NCBI GenBank assembly: GCA_964575185.1
Contig: CAZNPW010000002.1
Location: 1-64,000 of the forward strand
Direction: 5' to 3'
From: CAZNPW01 sp964575185
GTDB taxonomy: Bacteria > Pseudomonadota > Alphaproteobacteria > Rhodobacterales > Rhodobacteraceae
Length of the DNA: 64,000 bases
Below the pieces are notes generated by a model, which ran no database searches, was not told the origin of the DNA, and saw nothing but the letters and a program-made list of their open reading frames with translations. Every line of letters begins with the position of its first letter. Position 1 is the first letter of the stretch. This document shows positions 31,129 to 39,520 of the stretch, one piece after another. Position numbers and translations under genes: made by a program.

Positions 31129-32556
31129 ATGCCCGACGCCACCCTGCCCCAGTACGACCGCAGCCGCCTGACCCCGGGCATCGTGCACATCGGCCTCGGC
31201 AACTTCCACCGCGCGCATATGGCCGTCTACATGGACGACCTGTTCGCGCGGGGCGAGGGGCACGACTGGGCGATCCTGGGCGCGGGGGTGCGGCCGGCGG
31301 ATGCGCGGATGCGCGACGCGCTGGTCGCGCAGGACTGCCTGTCGACGGTGATCGCGCTGGACCCGAAAGGGAAATCGGCGCGGCGGGTGGGCGCGATGAC
31401 GGGGTTCGTGGAGGTGGCCGAGGGGAACGGGCCGCTGATCGCCGCGATGGCGGACCCGGCGATCCGCATCGTCAGCCTGACGGTGACGGAGGGGGGGTAT
31501 TTCGTGGATTCGGCGGGGCATTTCGACCCTGCGGCCCCCGACATCGCGCATGATGCCGCGCAGCCCGACGCGCCGCGCACCGCCTTTGGTGCGATCCTGG
31601 CCGCGCTGCGGCGGCGGCGGGCGGCGGGGGTGCCGCCCTTCACCGTCATGTCCTGCGACAACCTGCCGGGGAACGGGCATGTGACGCGAGGGACCGTGAC
31701 GGGCCTCGCGCGGTTGCAGGACGCGGGCTTCGCCGCCTGGGTCGCGGCGAACGTGGCCTTCCCGAACGGCATGGTGGACCGCATAACCCCGGCCACCGGC
31801 GACCGCGAGCGGGCGCTCGCGCGCGACTTCGGGCTGGACGATCCGGTGCCGGTGACCTGCGAGCCGTTCCGGCAATGGGTGCTCGAGGACGACTTCCCGC
31901 AGGGCCGCCCGGCCTGGGAGAAGGTGGGCGTCACCTTCACGGATCAGGTCCATGCCTTCGAGGCGATGAAGCTGCGCATCCTGAACGGCGGGCACGCGAT
32001 CATCGCCTATCCGGGCGGGCTCTTGGACGTGGAGCTGGTGGCCGACGCGATGGCGCATCCGCTGATCCGGGCGTTCCTCTTGAAGGTGGAGCGCGAGGAC
32101 ATCCTGCCCCATGTCGGGGCCGTGCCGGGGACGTCGATCCCCGCCTACCTCGACCTGATCGTGGAGCGGTTCTCGAACCCCGAGGTCGCCGACACGATCC
32201 GCCGGCTGTGCCTCGACGGGTCGAACCGGCAGCCGAAGTTCATCGTGCCGAGCCTGCGCGACACCCTGGCGGCGGGCCGGGTGCCCGAGGGGCTGATCCT
32301 GCTGTCGGCGCTGTGGTGCCGCTATTGCGCCGGGGTGACCGACGGCGGCGCGGCGATCGCGCCGAACGACCCCGACTGGGACGCGCTGCAGGCCCGCGCG
32401 AAGGCCGCCGAGGACGATCCGGCGCAGTGGCTGGCGAACGCGGCGGTCTACGGCGAGACGGGCCGCGACCCCCGCGTGATCGCCGCCTTCGCGCGCCACC
32501 TGCGCGCCTTGCAGGCGGACGGCACGGCGGCGGTGCTGCGGGCCTTCACGCGCTGA
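31129..32556 (+). CDS. mtlK: Mannitol 2-dehydrogenase
   Basis: A 475-residue long-chain polyol dehydrogenase oxidising D-mannitol to D-fructose (and D-arabinitol to xylulose) with NAD. The N-terminal Rossmann motif is GIVHIGLGNFHRAHMAVYMD, with TVTEGGYFVD and MSCDNLPGNG further on. FPNGMVDRITP precedes the catalytic region KLRILNGGHA, whose Lys, Asn and His form the active site in this family. Length matches the family. Start at the ATG at 31129. Last dehydrogenase of the polyol operon; a 9-bp inverted repeat flanks its stop. Confidence 0.95.
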   Translation: MPDATLPQYDRSRLTPGIVHIGLGNFHRAHMAVYMDDLFARGEGHDWAILGAGVRPADARMRDALVAQDCLSTVIALDPKGKSARRVGAMTGFVEVAEGNGPLIAAMADPAIRIVSLTVTEGGYFVDSAGHFDPAAPDIAHDAAQPDAPRTAFGAILAALRRRRAAGVPPFTVMSCDNLPGNGHVTRGTVTGLARLQDAGFAAWVAANVAFPNGMVDRITPATGDRERALARDFGLDDPVPVTCEPFRQWVLEDDFPQGRPAWEKVGVTFTDQVHAFEAMKLRILNGGHAIIAYPGGLLDVELVADAMAHPLIRAFLLKVEREDILPHVGAVPGTSIPAYLDLIVERFSNPEVADTIRRLCLDGSNRQPKFIVPSLRDTLAAGRVPEGLILLSALWCRYCAGVTDGGAAIAPNDPDWDALQARAKAAEDDPAQWLANAAVYGETGRDPRVIAAFARHLRALQADGTAAVLRAFTR

Positions 32557-32621
32557 AGGGGCAAGGGGCGGTCCCGCGACGGCGCCCGCGGGCCGGGTTC
32601 CGGTCCCGACGGTTGCCCCTT
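32556..32621 (+). other. Long inverted repeat after mtlK
   Basis: AAGGGGCAA (32556-32564, starting at the last base of the mtlK stop) pairs with TTGCCCCTT (32613-32621), enclosing 48 bp that are GC-rich and can fold further. It could partly terminate the polyol transcript before the aldolase gene or mark a processing site. Confidence 0.5.
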
Positions 32622-32669
32622 GCGCGGGTCGGGCGGGCGGGGTTCATTCCCCACCCGAAGGAGCCGCCG

Positions 32670-33311
32670 ATGACCGACCTGCGCGACCGCATGATCGCCG
32701 CCTGCCGCGCGATGAACGCGAAAGGCTTGAACCAGGGCACCAGCGGCAACCTGTCGGCGCGGCTGGGGCGGGGGTTCCTGATCACGCCGTCGTCGCTGCC
32801 CTATGACGGGATGGTGCCCGACGACCTGGTGGCGATGGATTTCGACGGGCACCACGAAGGCCGGCGGCCGTCGTCGGAGTGGCGGTTCCACCGCGACATC
32901 CTGGCCGCCCGGCCCGAGGTGGGTGCGGTGCTGCACACCCATTCGGTCCATGCCACCGCGGTGGCCTGCCACCACCGCGGCATCCCGGCCTTCCACTACA
33001 TGGTCGCGGTGGCGGGCGGGCGCGACATCCGCTGCACGCCCTATGCGACCTTCGGCACCGCCGCGCTGTCGGAGGCCGCGGTCGCGGCGCTCGAGGGGCG
33101 GATGGCCTGCCTTCTGGGCCAGCACGGCATGATCGCGCTGGGCGAGACGCCCGAGGCGGCGCTGGCGCTGGCGGTGGAGGTCGAGACGCTGGCGCGGCTC
33201 TACATCCACGCCCGCGCCTGGGGCGAGCCGCCGGTGCTGCCCGACGACGAGATGGACCGGGTGCTGGCGCAGTTCGCGCGGATGCGCTACGGGCTACCGG
33301 CAACGGGCTAG
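32670..33311 (+). CDS. Class II aldolase/adducin family protein (fuculose-phosphate aldolase-like)
   Basis: A 213-residue Zn-dependent class II aldolase. GTSGNLSARLG and LITPSSLPYDGM form the phosphate-binding loops, the base Glu is in SSEWRFH, and Zn ligands are in VLHTHSVHA and the later His in LGQHGMIALGE. Members cleave L-fuculose- or ribulose-type phosphates to DHAP and an aldehyde. Start at the ATG at 32670 after GAAGGAG. It follows mtlK on the same strand, 113 bp on, so may process phosphorylated pentuloses from polyol oxidation; no kinase gene is adjacent. Confidence 0.87.
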   Translation: MTDLRDRMIAACRAMNAKGLNQGTSGNLSARLGRGFLITPSSLPYDGMVPDDLVAMDFDGHHEGRRPSSEWRFHRDILAARPEVGAVLHTHSVHATAVACHHRGIPAFHYMVAVAGGRDIRCTPYATFGTAALSEAAVAALEGRMACLLGQHGMIALGETPEAALALAVEVETLARLYIHARAWGEPPVLPDDEMDRVLAQFARMRYGLPATG

Positions 33312-33356
33312 GCGACCGCGGGCACGGCCGGCGGCAGCACCCGCGTTCACCGCCGG

Positions 33357-33378
33357 TGCAGACCCTTTCGGGTCTGCA
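33357..33378. terminator. Bidirectional hairpin between convergent genes
   Basis: TGCAGACCC (33357-33365), loop TTTC, GGGTCTGCA (33370-33378): a perfect 9-bp stem with a tetraloop. It lies between the aldolase gene (+, ends 33311) and the PcfJ-like gene (-, ends 33385), where it can serve both. No long T-run is attached. Confidence 0.65.
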
Positions 33379-33384
33379 TGACCG

Positions 33385-34452
33385 TCAGCAGGACAGCGCC
33401 AGCAGACGGTGCTGCACGAGCGTCGGGGCCGCGCTGCGGTTCGCCACCTCCTTCATGATGCGCCGCAGACGCTTGCGGCCGAATTGCGCGACCTCGTGGC
33501 GCGGATCGGTGTGGCGGTCGGCGTAGGCGACGGCCAGCGGCAGGTCGGGGTCGAAACTCAGCGCCAGCCTGTGCGATTCGCCGACATCGTCCACCTGGAG
33601 AAGTGCCGCGTCGCGCCACTCGCAGTAGTAGGCCCAGCGGTCGCGGGTCTCGACGGCCGTCGGGACGAGGACGGGCTCGCCCGCGAACTGGGCGTGCAGA
33701 CCGACCTCGCCGCCCGCCAGCCCCGCAGCAGAGATCAGACGGGCCACGTCGCGCACGTCGTGCAGCCCGATCGGGGCATTGCGCGGACCCTTCGCCTCGA
33801 CCGCACGTCCATCCTGCGAGGTCACCACGGCGAGAAGCCGGGGGCCGTCCCTCAGCGCCCACACCTTCTTGACCCCGCGTGCGATGGCGATCACATCGAC
33901 GTCATCGGCAAGACAGTTGCGGGCTTCATGCCCCAGCCGCCGAACCTCGGCGACGGAAGCGCAGCGATGGGCCGTAAGGCTGCCGAGTGCAATGTCGAGG
34001 GGCGGATGGATCGGCGCGGCGGGGTCGGCGAGAAGCTCGTCCCCTTCGATGTCCCGCAGCAGGTCCCGCGTCGCGGCGGCGAGCCGCCCCTCCTTCCGGT
34101 GCGGCAGACTTCGCAGGAACGGGACTGCCCTGCGCGTCGCCGACCCGCCGCGGGCTGCGGCCGTTGCCACCTCGGCAAGGAGGCCGACAGTCTCGCGCAG
34201 CTCCTTGGCGAGCGCGTCGCCCCAGACCTCGTCAAAGCGGTGCAGCGGCCTGCGGGCCTCGAACTTGGCCTGCGCCCAGGGCGGGTCCGCCCTGCGCCGC
34301 CGGGCGCGCGTGACCGTAAAGTGGGCCTCGGCTTCGCGTCGGAGGCACGTTCGGATCCCGGCGCAGAATGGCCTCAGTGCCTTGGGGGCCGCCGCCACCG
34401 CCTGCTCGACCATCTCGGCCAGCGCGGGCGCATTGATGATGTCCTTGGACAT
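33385..34452 (-). CDS. PcfJ-like domain protein
   Basis: A 355-residue soluble protein. The N-terminal half is Arg/Lys-rich and basic (RARRRRADPPWAQAKFEARR). The centre has LGHEARNCLADDVDVIAIARG (broken here as GHEARNCLADD), then KKVWALRDGPRLLAVV and AVEAKGPRNAPI. The His/Asn-Cys core followed by a strand that reads as a substrate-response pattern resembles PcfJ-type proteins found on plasmids and mobile elements, whose biochemical role is unknown. Start at the ATG at 34452. The partner gene 34486-34971 ends 33 bp upstream on the same strand; the two form an isolated unit. Confidence 0.55.
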   Translation of the reverse strand: MSKDIINAPALAEMVEQAVAAAPKALRPFCAGIRTCLRREAEAHFTVTRARRRRADPPWAQAKFEARRPLHRFDEVWGDALAKELRETVGLLAEVATAAARGGSATRRAVPFLRSLPHRKEGRLAAATRDLLRDIEGDELLADPAAPIHPPLDIALGSLTAHRCASVAEVRRLGHEARNCLADDVDVIAIARGVKKVWALRDGPRLLAVVTSQDGRAVEAKGPRNAPIGLHDVRDVARLISAAGLAGGEVGLHAQFAGEPVLVPTAVETRDRWAYYCEWRDAALLQVDDVGESHRLALSFDPDLPLAVAYADRHTDPRHEVAQFGRKRLRRIMKEVANRSAAPTLVQHRLLALSC

Positions 34453-34485
34453 GACGTTCCTTTCACGGTCAGGTGGTCGACGCGG

Positions 34486-34971
34486 TCAGAGCCGCATGCG
34501 GAGTTCGTGGCGCTGGTCGGTGGGCAGGAGGTCGGCCACCGCAAGCACGAGGTCGAGAAGACGGCGGTCTGTCCCTGCCTCCGGCTGCGGCCGGTGTTCG
34601 GGACGCAGGACCATCAGGCGGACGCCCTGCCGCGGCGTCTTTCCGAAGGTGGCAAGCCAGTCCGTCAGGCGCTGGTGCTGGATCCGGTAGTGCGGGGATC
34701 CCTGCCGCAACTCCTCGAAAAAGGGGTCGAGCGCCTTTTCGGTGTTGAGCCCATCGAGCGCCTTGTAGTCCCTCAGGTAGGTCGCCGCGTCGAGCCCCTT
34801 GTAGCCGATGTATTTGGAGAAGCCGAAGAAGGAGCGTCCCTCGTCGATCTCGTCGATGTAGAAGGCATGGACGAGTCCGAGCCTTTGCGCGAGTTCGGGC
34901 GAGCGCCCGAGTTGGTTCTGCAGGTCGTGGATGGCCGCGATGGCCTCCGCGGCGGTGGTTACCAGGATCAT
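34486..34971 (-). CDS. Unknown protein, first gene of a two-gene unit
   Basis: A 161-residue soluble protein, no signal or membrane segment. The middle holds a distinctive block: EGRSFFGFSKYIGYKG, then LDGLNTEKALDPFFEEL. A similar FGFSKYIGYKG / DGxxTExxL pattern occurs at the N-terminus of some HNH and restriction-like proteins, which may hint at a DNA-related role, but this is memory of a pattern and not a firm family match. Start at the ATG at 34971. Its upstream region (34972-35080) is the most AT-rich stretch in this part of the window and holds a palindrome. Confidence 0.55.
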   Translation of the reverse strand: MILVTTAAEAIAAIHDLQNQLGRSPELAQRLGLVHAFYIDEIDEGRSFFGFSKYIGYKGLDAATYLRDYKALDGLNTEKALDPFFEELRQGSPHYRIQHQRLTDWLATFGKTPRQGVRLMVLRPEHRPQPEAGTDRRLLDLVLAVADLLPTDQRHELRMRL

Positions 34972-35029
34972 TTGCGAATCTCTCTCCTCTTCCGAAAAGG
35001 GAAATTAGCGCGATTCGCATTCTACCGCA

Positions 35030-35046
35030 ACTACATTTTTTGTAGT
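35030..35046. promoter_or_regulatory. AT-rich palindrome upstream of the two-gene unit
   Basis: ACTACA (35030-35035), TTTTT, TGTAGT (35041-35046): a perfect 6-bp inverted repeat 59 bp upstream of the 34971 start. Related TCTAC occurs at 35021 and 35073. On the minus strand TAGAAT follows at a -10-like position (35019-35024) for the two-gene unit. Candidate operator or promoter element. Confidence 0.45.
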
Positions 35047-35159
35047 CTATCTTGATTGTTATTCTACGCCAGGTTGCCGTCGCCGTCTACGCCCGCCCGA
35101 CACAGCGCCCCTCCCCGCTTACGCCCGCCCGGCGCACCTGCTATGGGCGCTGACGAGCG

Positions 35160-35834
35160 GTGAGTGACACGATGGACAGACCCGACAGACTTGCCCTGGT
35201 GACAGGCGCATCGCGCGGCCTCGGCTTCGCGCTGGCGAAGGCGCTGGCCTTCCGCGGCTGGCATGTGGTGGCGGTGGCGCGGACCGTCGGGGGCCTCGAG
35301 GAACTGGACGACGCGGTGCGCGCGGCGGGGCTGCCGGGGGCGGGGGCGCTGACGCTCGCGCCGATGGACGTGACGAACGACGACGCGATGCGGCACCTCT
35401 GCCGGTCGGTGCACGACCGCTGGGGCGGGGCCGGGCTGTGGGTGCATGCGGCGATCCACGCGGGGCCCCTGACCCCCGCGCCGATGATCGCGGCGAAGGA
35501 CTGGGCGAAGTCGCTGGCGGTCAACGTGCAGGCGACGCAGTCGCTGATCGCGATGGTCGAGCCGCTGCTGCGCGCGCACGGGGGCCGTGCGCTGTTCTTC
35601 GACGACCCGGTGGTCGGCAAGGCGTTCCACGGCATCTACGGGGCGACCAAGGCGGCGCAGGTGGCGCTGGCGCGCGCCTGGGCGGCCGAGACGGCCAACA
35701 CCGGCCCGCGCGTGGTGATCGCCACGCCCGCCCCCATGCCCACCGCCGTGCGCGCCCGGTTCTATCCGGGCGAGAGCCGCGACCGGCTCGCGCGGCCCGA
35801 GGACGAGGCGGAGCGGATCATCTCGGCGCTGTAG
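35160..35834 (+). CDS. SDR-family oxidoreductase
   Basis: A 224-residue short-chain dehydrogenase with the cofactor motif VTGASRGLGFALAKALAF and the active-site Tyr-x3-Lys in IYGATKAAQVALARAW. The usual NNAG is replaced by HAAIHAG, and the catalytic Ser region is FFDDPVVG, without an obvious Ser. Activity may therefore differ from classical SDRs. I start it at the GTG at 35160; an ATG at 35172 (MDRPDRLALV) is equally plausible. Its 3' end overlaps the convergent dehydratase gene by 17 bp. Related divergent SDRs occur in many Rhodobacteraceae; the substrate is unknown. Confidence 0.75.
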   Translation: MSDTMDRPDRLALVTGASRGLGFALAKALAFRGWHVVAVARTVGGLEELDDAVRAAGLPGAGALTLAPMDVTNDDAMRHLCRSVHDRWGGAGLWVHAAIHAGPLTPAPMIAAKDWAKSLAVNVQATQSLIAMVEPLLRAHGGRALFFDDPVVGKAFHGIYGATKAAQVALARAWAAETANTGPRVVIATPAPMPTAVRARFYPGESRDRLARPEDEAERIISAL

Positions 35835-37077
35835 TCGACGCCGTTTCCGAAGAGGGGGCGCCGCCCTCGAAGCGGTTGCCGTGGCGGTAGTCGCAGGGGG
35901 CCTCCTGCATCTCGAGGTGCAGGCGGTCGCCGGTGTAGGGGTGGGCGCGGGCGAGGTCCTCGTCGAAGTCGATGCCGAGGCCGGGGCGGTCGGGGGGCAG
36001 GATGTGGCCGTCTTCCCAGGTGATCGCGTTGCGGATCAGGCGCTGGTGGAAGGCACCGCCGGTTTCGATCGTCTCGGCGATCAGCAGGTTCGGGATCGAG
36101 GCGGCGAGGTGGATGTTGGCGGCCCATTCGACCGGCCCGGCGTAGAGGTGCGGGGCGAGCTGGGCGTTGAAGACCTCGGCCATGGCGGCGATCTTCTTGG
36201 CCTCCCAGATGCCCCCGACCCGGCCGAGCGCGGGTTGCAGGATCTTGACCCCGCCGGCGCGGAGGAGGGTGCCGAACTCGGCCTTGGTGGTCAGCCGTTC
36301 GCCGGTGGCGAGCGGGACGCGGACCCGGGCCGCGACCTCGGCGAACTCCATGAGGTTGTCGGGGGGGATCGGCTCTTCGTACCAGAGCGGGGTGAAGGGT
36401 TCGAGGGCGTGCCCGAGGCGGATCGCGCCGGGGGTGGAGAACTGGCCGTGGGTGCCGAAGAGGAGGTCGGCGCGGTCGCCGATGGCGGCGCGGATGGCGC
36501 GGCAGAAGGCGACGGAGCGGGTGATGTCGGTCATCGCCGGTTCGTGCCCGCCGCGGATCGTGTAGGGGCCGGCGGGGTCGAACTTGACCGCGGTGAAGCC
36601 CAGGTCGACGAAGCGCAGCGCCGCTTGCGCGGCGGCGTCGGGGTCGACCCAGAAGTCGGCGCTTTCCTGGCCCGGTTCGGGGTAGAGGTAGGTGTAGCTG
36701 CGCACCCGGTCCCAGACCTTGCCGCCGAGCAGCGCCCAGACGGGGCGGTTTCGCGCCTTGCCGAGGATGTCCCAGCAGGCGATCTCGAGCCCCGAGAAGG
36801 CGCCCATGACGGTCGGGTCGGGGCGCTGGGTGAAGCCCGACGAGTAGGCGCGGCGGAACATGAGCTCGATGTTTTCCGGGGACGCGCCGGCCATGTGGCG
36901 GGCGAAGACGTCCTCGATCACCGCCGCCATGGCCTTCGGCCCGACGGTCGAGGCGTAGCATTCGCCGTAGCCCGCGAGGCCGTCGTCGGTGGTGAGCTTC
37001 GGGAAGATCCAGTAGCGCCCGCCCCAGCCCGGATGCGGCGGGGCGACGGTGAAGATCTCGAGGTCTTTCAGTTTCAT
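35818..37077 (-). CDS. Mandelate racemase/muconate lactonizing family dehydratase
   Basis: A 419-residue enolase-superfamily enzyme. The capping domain includes GRYWIFPKLTTDDGLAGYGE and GAFSGLEIACWDILGKARN (broken as FSGLEIACWDILGK). In the barrel, FTAVKFDPAGPY carries the K-x-D-type Lys, GTHGQFS the first-ligand region, WYEEPIPP the Glu ligand and PLATGERL the third acidic position; QPALGRVGG follows, then APHLYAGP with the catalytic His. This pattern fits galactonate/sugar-acid dehydratases. Start at the ATG at 37077. The C-terminal 20 residues overlap the SDR gene on the other strand. Substrate unproven. Confidence 0.83.
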   Translation of the reverse strand: MKLKDLEIFTVAPPHPGWGGRYWIFPKLTTDDGLAGYGECYASTVGPKAMAAVIEDVFARHMAGASPENIELMFRRAYSSGFTQRPDPTVMGAFSGLEIACWDILGKARNRPVWALLGGKVWDRVRSYTYLYPEPGQESADFWVDPDAAAQAALRFVDLGFTAVKFDPAGPYTIRGGHEPAMTDITRSVAFCRAIRAAIGDRADLLFGTHGQFSTPGAIRLGHALEPFTPLWYEEPIPPDNLMEFAEVAARVRVPLATGERLTTKAEFGTLLRAGGVKILQPALGRVGGIWEAKKIAAMAEVFNAQLAPHLYAGPVEWAANIHLAASIPNLLIAETIETGGAFHQRLIRNAITWEDGHILPPDRPGLGIDFDEDLARAHPYTGDRLHLEMQEAPCDYRHGNRFEGGAPSSETASTTAPR

Positions 37078-37100
37078 GGTCGGGTCCTTGCGGGCCGCGC

Positions 37101-37145
37101 GGGGGCCGGCCCCCGCACCCCCGGGATATTTTCAGGAAGATGAAG
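37101..37145. repeat. Hairpin-linked GGGATATTTT element, copy 2 (variant)
   Basis: A perfect palindrome GGGGGCCGGCCCCC (37101-37114), then GCACCCCCGGGATATTTTCA and GGAAGATGAAGG. It is the variant form of the elements at 17714-17768 and 56153-56208. It lies between the dehydratase start and the MFS gene and overlaps the last codons of the MFS gene. Confidence 0.65.
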
Positions 37146-38334
37146 GGGCGGGCGCGGCCAGCGGACGCCTGCGCCCGGCGTGCAGCGCGAGGCAGAGGAC
37201 CAAGAGCGCCGCCGCGAGCAGGAAGGGCGCGCCGGGCGAGACGAGGGCGAAGGCGCCGGTCATGACCGGGGGGGCGGCGATCACGGCGACCGAGGTCAGC
37301 GCCGCCATGACGCCCTGCAGCGCGCCCTGCGCGTCGGGGGGCGTCTCGCGGCTGGCGATGGCCTGGAGCGCGGGCGTGACGACGCCGCCGAGCGCGGTGA
37401 CGGGGGTGATGAGGAGCGCGCCCCAGCCCGCGGTGACGAGGCCCATGGCGGTCAGTGTCAGAAGGTCCACCCCCATGCCGAAGGTGGCCGCGCGGTGTTC
37501 GCCGAAGCGGCGGATCAGCGGCCCGACGAGGGCCGCCTGGCCGACCGCGAAGGTGACTCCGTAAAGGGCGAGCGACAGGCTGACCATGGGCGTGGACCAG
37601 CCGAAGCGGGCGTGGCCGAAGAAGGCCCAGACGGCGGGGTAGACGTTCATCGCGATGGACAGAAGGACGAAGGTCGCGAGCGTGCGGCGGATCGCGGGCA
37701 GGCGCGCCGCCGCGGCGAGCGCCGCGAAGGGGTTCAGCGCGGCGGGCCGGATGGCGCGGCGCAGGCCGGGGGGCAGGCTTTCGGGCAGCACCCGCCAGCC
37801 GAGCGCGAGGTTCACCCCGCAGAGGCCCGCCGCCGCCCAGAAGGGCGCGCGCGGGGCGATGCCGGCCAGAAGCCCGCCGAGCAGCGGCCCCAGCACGAAC
37901 CCCACCCCGAAGGCCGCGCCGATCAGGCCGAAGGCCTGGCCGCGGCGGTCGGGCGGGGTGATGTCGGCGATGTAGGCCGTGGCCGTCGCCTGCGTCGCCG
38001 CCGCCATGCCCGACAGCGCGCGGGCGACGAGCAGGACCCAGATCGACGGCGTCACCGCCATGACGACGTAGTTCGCCCCCATCGCCGCGACCGAGGCCAG
38101 CAGCACCGGCCGCCGCCCGAACCTGTCGCCCAGCGCGCCCAGCGCCGGGCCGGACAGGAACTGCATGACCGCAAACGTCATCGTCAGCGCGCCGCCCCAG
38201 AGCGCCGCGTCCCGGTCGCCGAGGCCGGTCAGCGACCGGATCAGGTCGGGCAGGATCGGGAACATCAGGCCGATCCCGATCGCGTCGAGCGCCACGGTCA
38301 GGACGATGAATGTCAGGGGCAGACGACGCCGCAT
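37132..38334 (-). CDS. MFS transporter, TetA-like drug efflux family
   Basis: A 400-residue major facilitator with twelve predicted transmembrane helices. The N-terminus LTFIVLTVALDAIGIGLMFP and the loop GALGDRFGRRPVLLAS (motif A) match the Tet/multidrug DHA1 group; IADITPPDRRGQAFGLIGA and GFVLGPLLGG follow (motif C region). It would export a drug or metabolite by proton antiport. Start at the ATG at 38334 (MRRRLPLTF). Tetracycline resistance itself cannot be inferred: this family is large and mostly uncharacterised. It follows no regulator and stands downstream of a gene-free 269 bp. Confidence 0.85.
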   Translation of the reverse strand: MRRRLPLTFIVLTVALDAIGIGLMFPILPDLIRSLTGLGDRDAALWGGALTMTFAVMQFLSGPALGALGDRFGRRPVLLASVAAMGANYVVMAVTPSIWVLLVARALSGMAAATQATATAYIADITPPDRRGQAFGLIGAAFGVGFVLGPLLGGLLAGIAPRAPFWAAAGLCGVNLALGWRVLPESLPPGLRRAIRPAALNPFAALAAAARLPAIRRTLATFVLLSIAMNVYPAVWAFFGHARFGWSTPMVSLSLALYGVTFAVGQAALVGPLIRRFGEHRAATFGMGVDLLTLTAMGLVTAGWGALLITPVTALGGVVTPALQAIASRETPPDAQGALQGVMAALTSVAVIAAPPVMTGAFALVSPGAPFLLAAALLVLCLALHAGRRRPLAAPAPSSS

Positions 38335-38603
38335 CCTGTCAGGTTATCCCGACAGGTCGCGGGTTCCTAGAGGCAGGTTTCGATGGACAAAAAGCAATCC
38401 CGCCGTGGGGATATCCACCGTCTTGTCCACGGCAGGAAAGCACCGTCCGGCCACCCCGCACCGGTGACGGGGCCTGCGATCACGGATCGCCCGGAGGGGC
38501 AGATGGCGGGCTGTCGTCGCGTTCCCGGGCGGATGCCCGCGGCGGCAGGAGCAGACCTCTGCCTACACCCGGTCGACGGCTCCCCGCAAGCCCCCGGGAC
38601 GGG
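38335..38603. other. Gene-poor spacer between MFS gene and alpha/beta hydrolase
   Basis: 269 bp. A 74-codon plus-strand frame (38383-38607) exists but has no ribosome binding site of note, no recognisable motif and ordinary GC-driven openness, so I do not call it. The first 60 bp (CAGGTTATCCCGAC...) are the upstream region of the MFS gene. No terminator or repeat stands out. Confidence 0.5.
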
Positions 38604-39440
38604 CTAGAGCCGGGCGACCCAGGCGCGGAGGGCGGCGAGGCTTTCGGGCTCGTCGAGGAAGGGGACGTGGCCGCGGCCCGGCACCTCGGCGAAGATCATG
38701 TCGGGGCGGCGGCGCTGCATCTCGGCGGCGGTGGCGGGGGACAAAAGGTTGGAGTTCGCGCCGCGGATCAGCGCGAGCGGCAGGCCCGCCATCGCGTCGA
38801 ACAGCGGCCAGAGGTCGGCGGCGGGCGCGGCGCGGGCGGCGGCGAAGGCCGCGCGCAGGGCGGGGTCGTAGGTGATGCGCAGGCCCCCGGGCGTGGCGCG
38901 GTACAGGCGTGCGGCCTCGGCCCGCCAGCGGTCGGGGGGCACGTCGGCGAAGCCCGGCCAGAGCGCGGGCATCGCCGCGGCGAGGTCGGCGTGGGTGCGG
39001 TAGGGCGGGTCGCGGCCGATGTAGCCCGCGATGGCGTCGAGCCCTGCGGGGTCGATCACCGGGCCGATGTCGTTGAGGCAGACCCCGAGCAGCCGGTCCT
39101 TCGCGGTGGCCGCCAGCGCCATGGCGATGAGGCCGCCGCGCGAGGTGCCGAGGATCGCGACCTTGTCCAGCCCCAGGTGGCGGATCAGGGCGAGCGCGTC
39201 CGCGGCCTCCTGCGCGACGGTATAGGTGGCGGGGCCGGACCAGCCGCTGCCGCCGCGCCCGCGCGCGTCCATGCGGATGGTCCGCACCCCGCCCAGATGG
39301 GGCAGCACCGCCTCGAAATCGGCCATCGTCCGCGTCAGGCCGGCCAGGCACAGGATGGGCGCGCCTTCGCCCGCGTCGGCATAGGCGAGGCGCGTGCCGT
39401 CGGCGGCGGCGAGGTGCAGCAACGGGGAAGCGGGCATCAT
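38604..39440 (-). CDS. Alpha/beta hydrolase
   Basis: A 278-residue alpha/beta-fold hydrolase. The oxyanion region is ILCLAGLTRTMADFE, MDARGRGGSG follows, the nucleophile elbow is LGTSRGGLIAM (Ser), and the His is in VPGRGHVPFLDEPE; the acid is probably Asp in the strand before the cap (PLALIRGANSNLL region lacks Asp, so the acid position is unclear). Start at the ATG at 39440 (MMPASPLL); the longer frame upstream is not supported. Substrate unknown; proteins of this type include lactonases and esterases. Divergent from the ABC exporter gene. Confidence 0.82.
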   Translation of the reverse strand: MMPASPLLHLAAADGTRLAYADAGEGAPILCLAGLTRTMADFEAVLPHLGGVRTIRMDARGRGGSGWSGPATYTVAQEAADALALIRHLGLDKVAILGTSRGGLIAMALAATAKDRLLGVCLNDIGPVIDPAGLDAIAGYIGRDPPYRTHADLAAAMPALWPGFADVPPDRWRAEAARLYRATPGGLRITYDPALRAAFAAARAAPAADLWPLFDAMAGLPLALIRGANSNLLSPATAAEMQRRRPDMIFAEVPGRGHVPFLDEPESLAALRAWVARL

Positions 39441-39520
39441 AGCCGTCAGGGTGCCACTGCGGCGGGCCGGTGGAAAGGTGCGACGGCGCAAGGCTTGAAG
39501 CGGCCCCGCGCCGCCGATAC

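Noticed and set aside
38383..38607. 74-codon plus-strand ORF in the MFS-hydrolase gap
   Set aside because: No ribosome site, no motif, and it runs into the 3' end of the hydrolase gene; open frames this long are common at this GC content.
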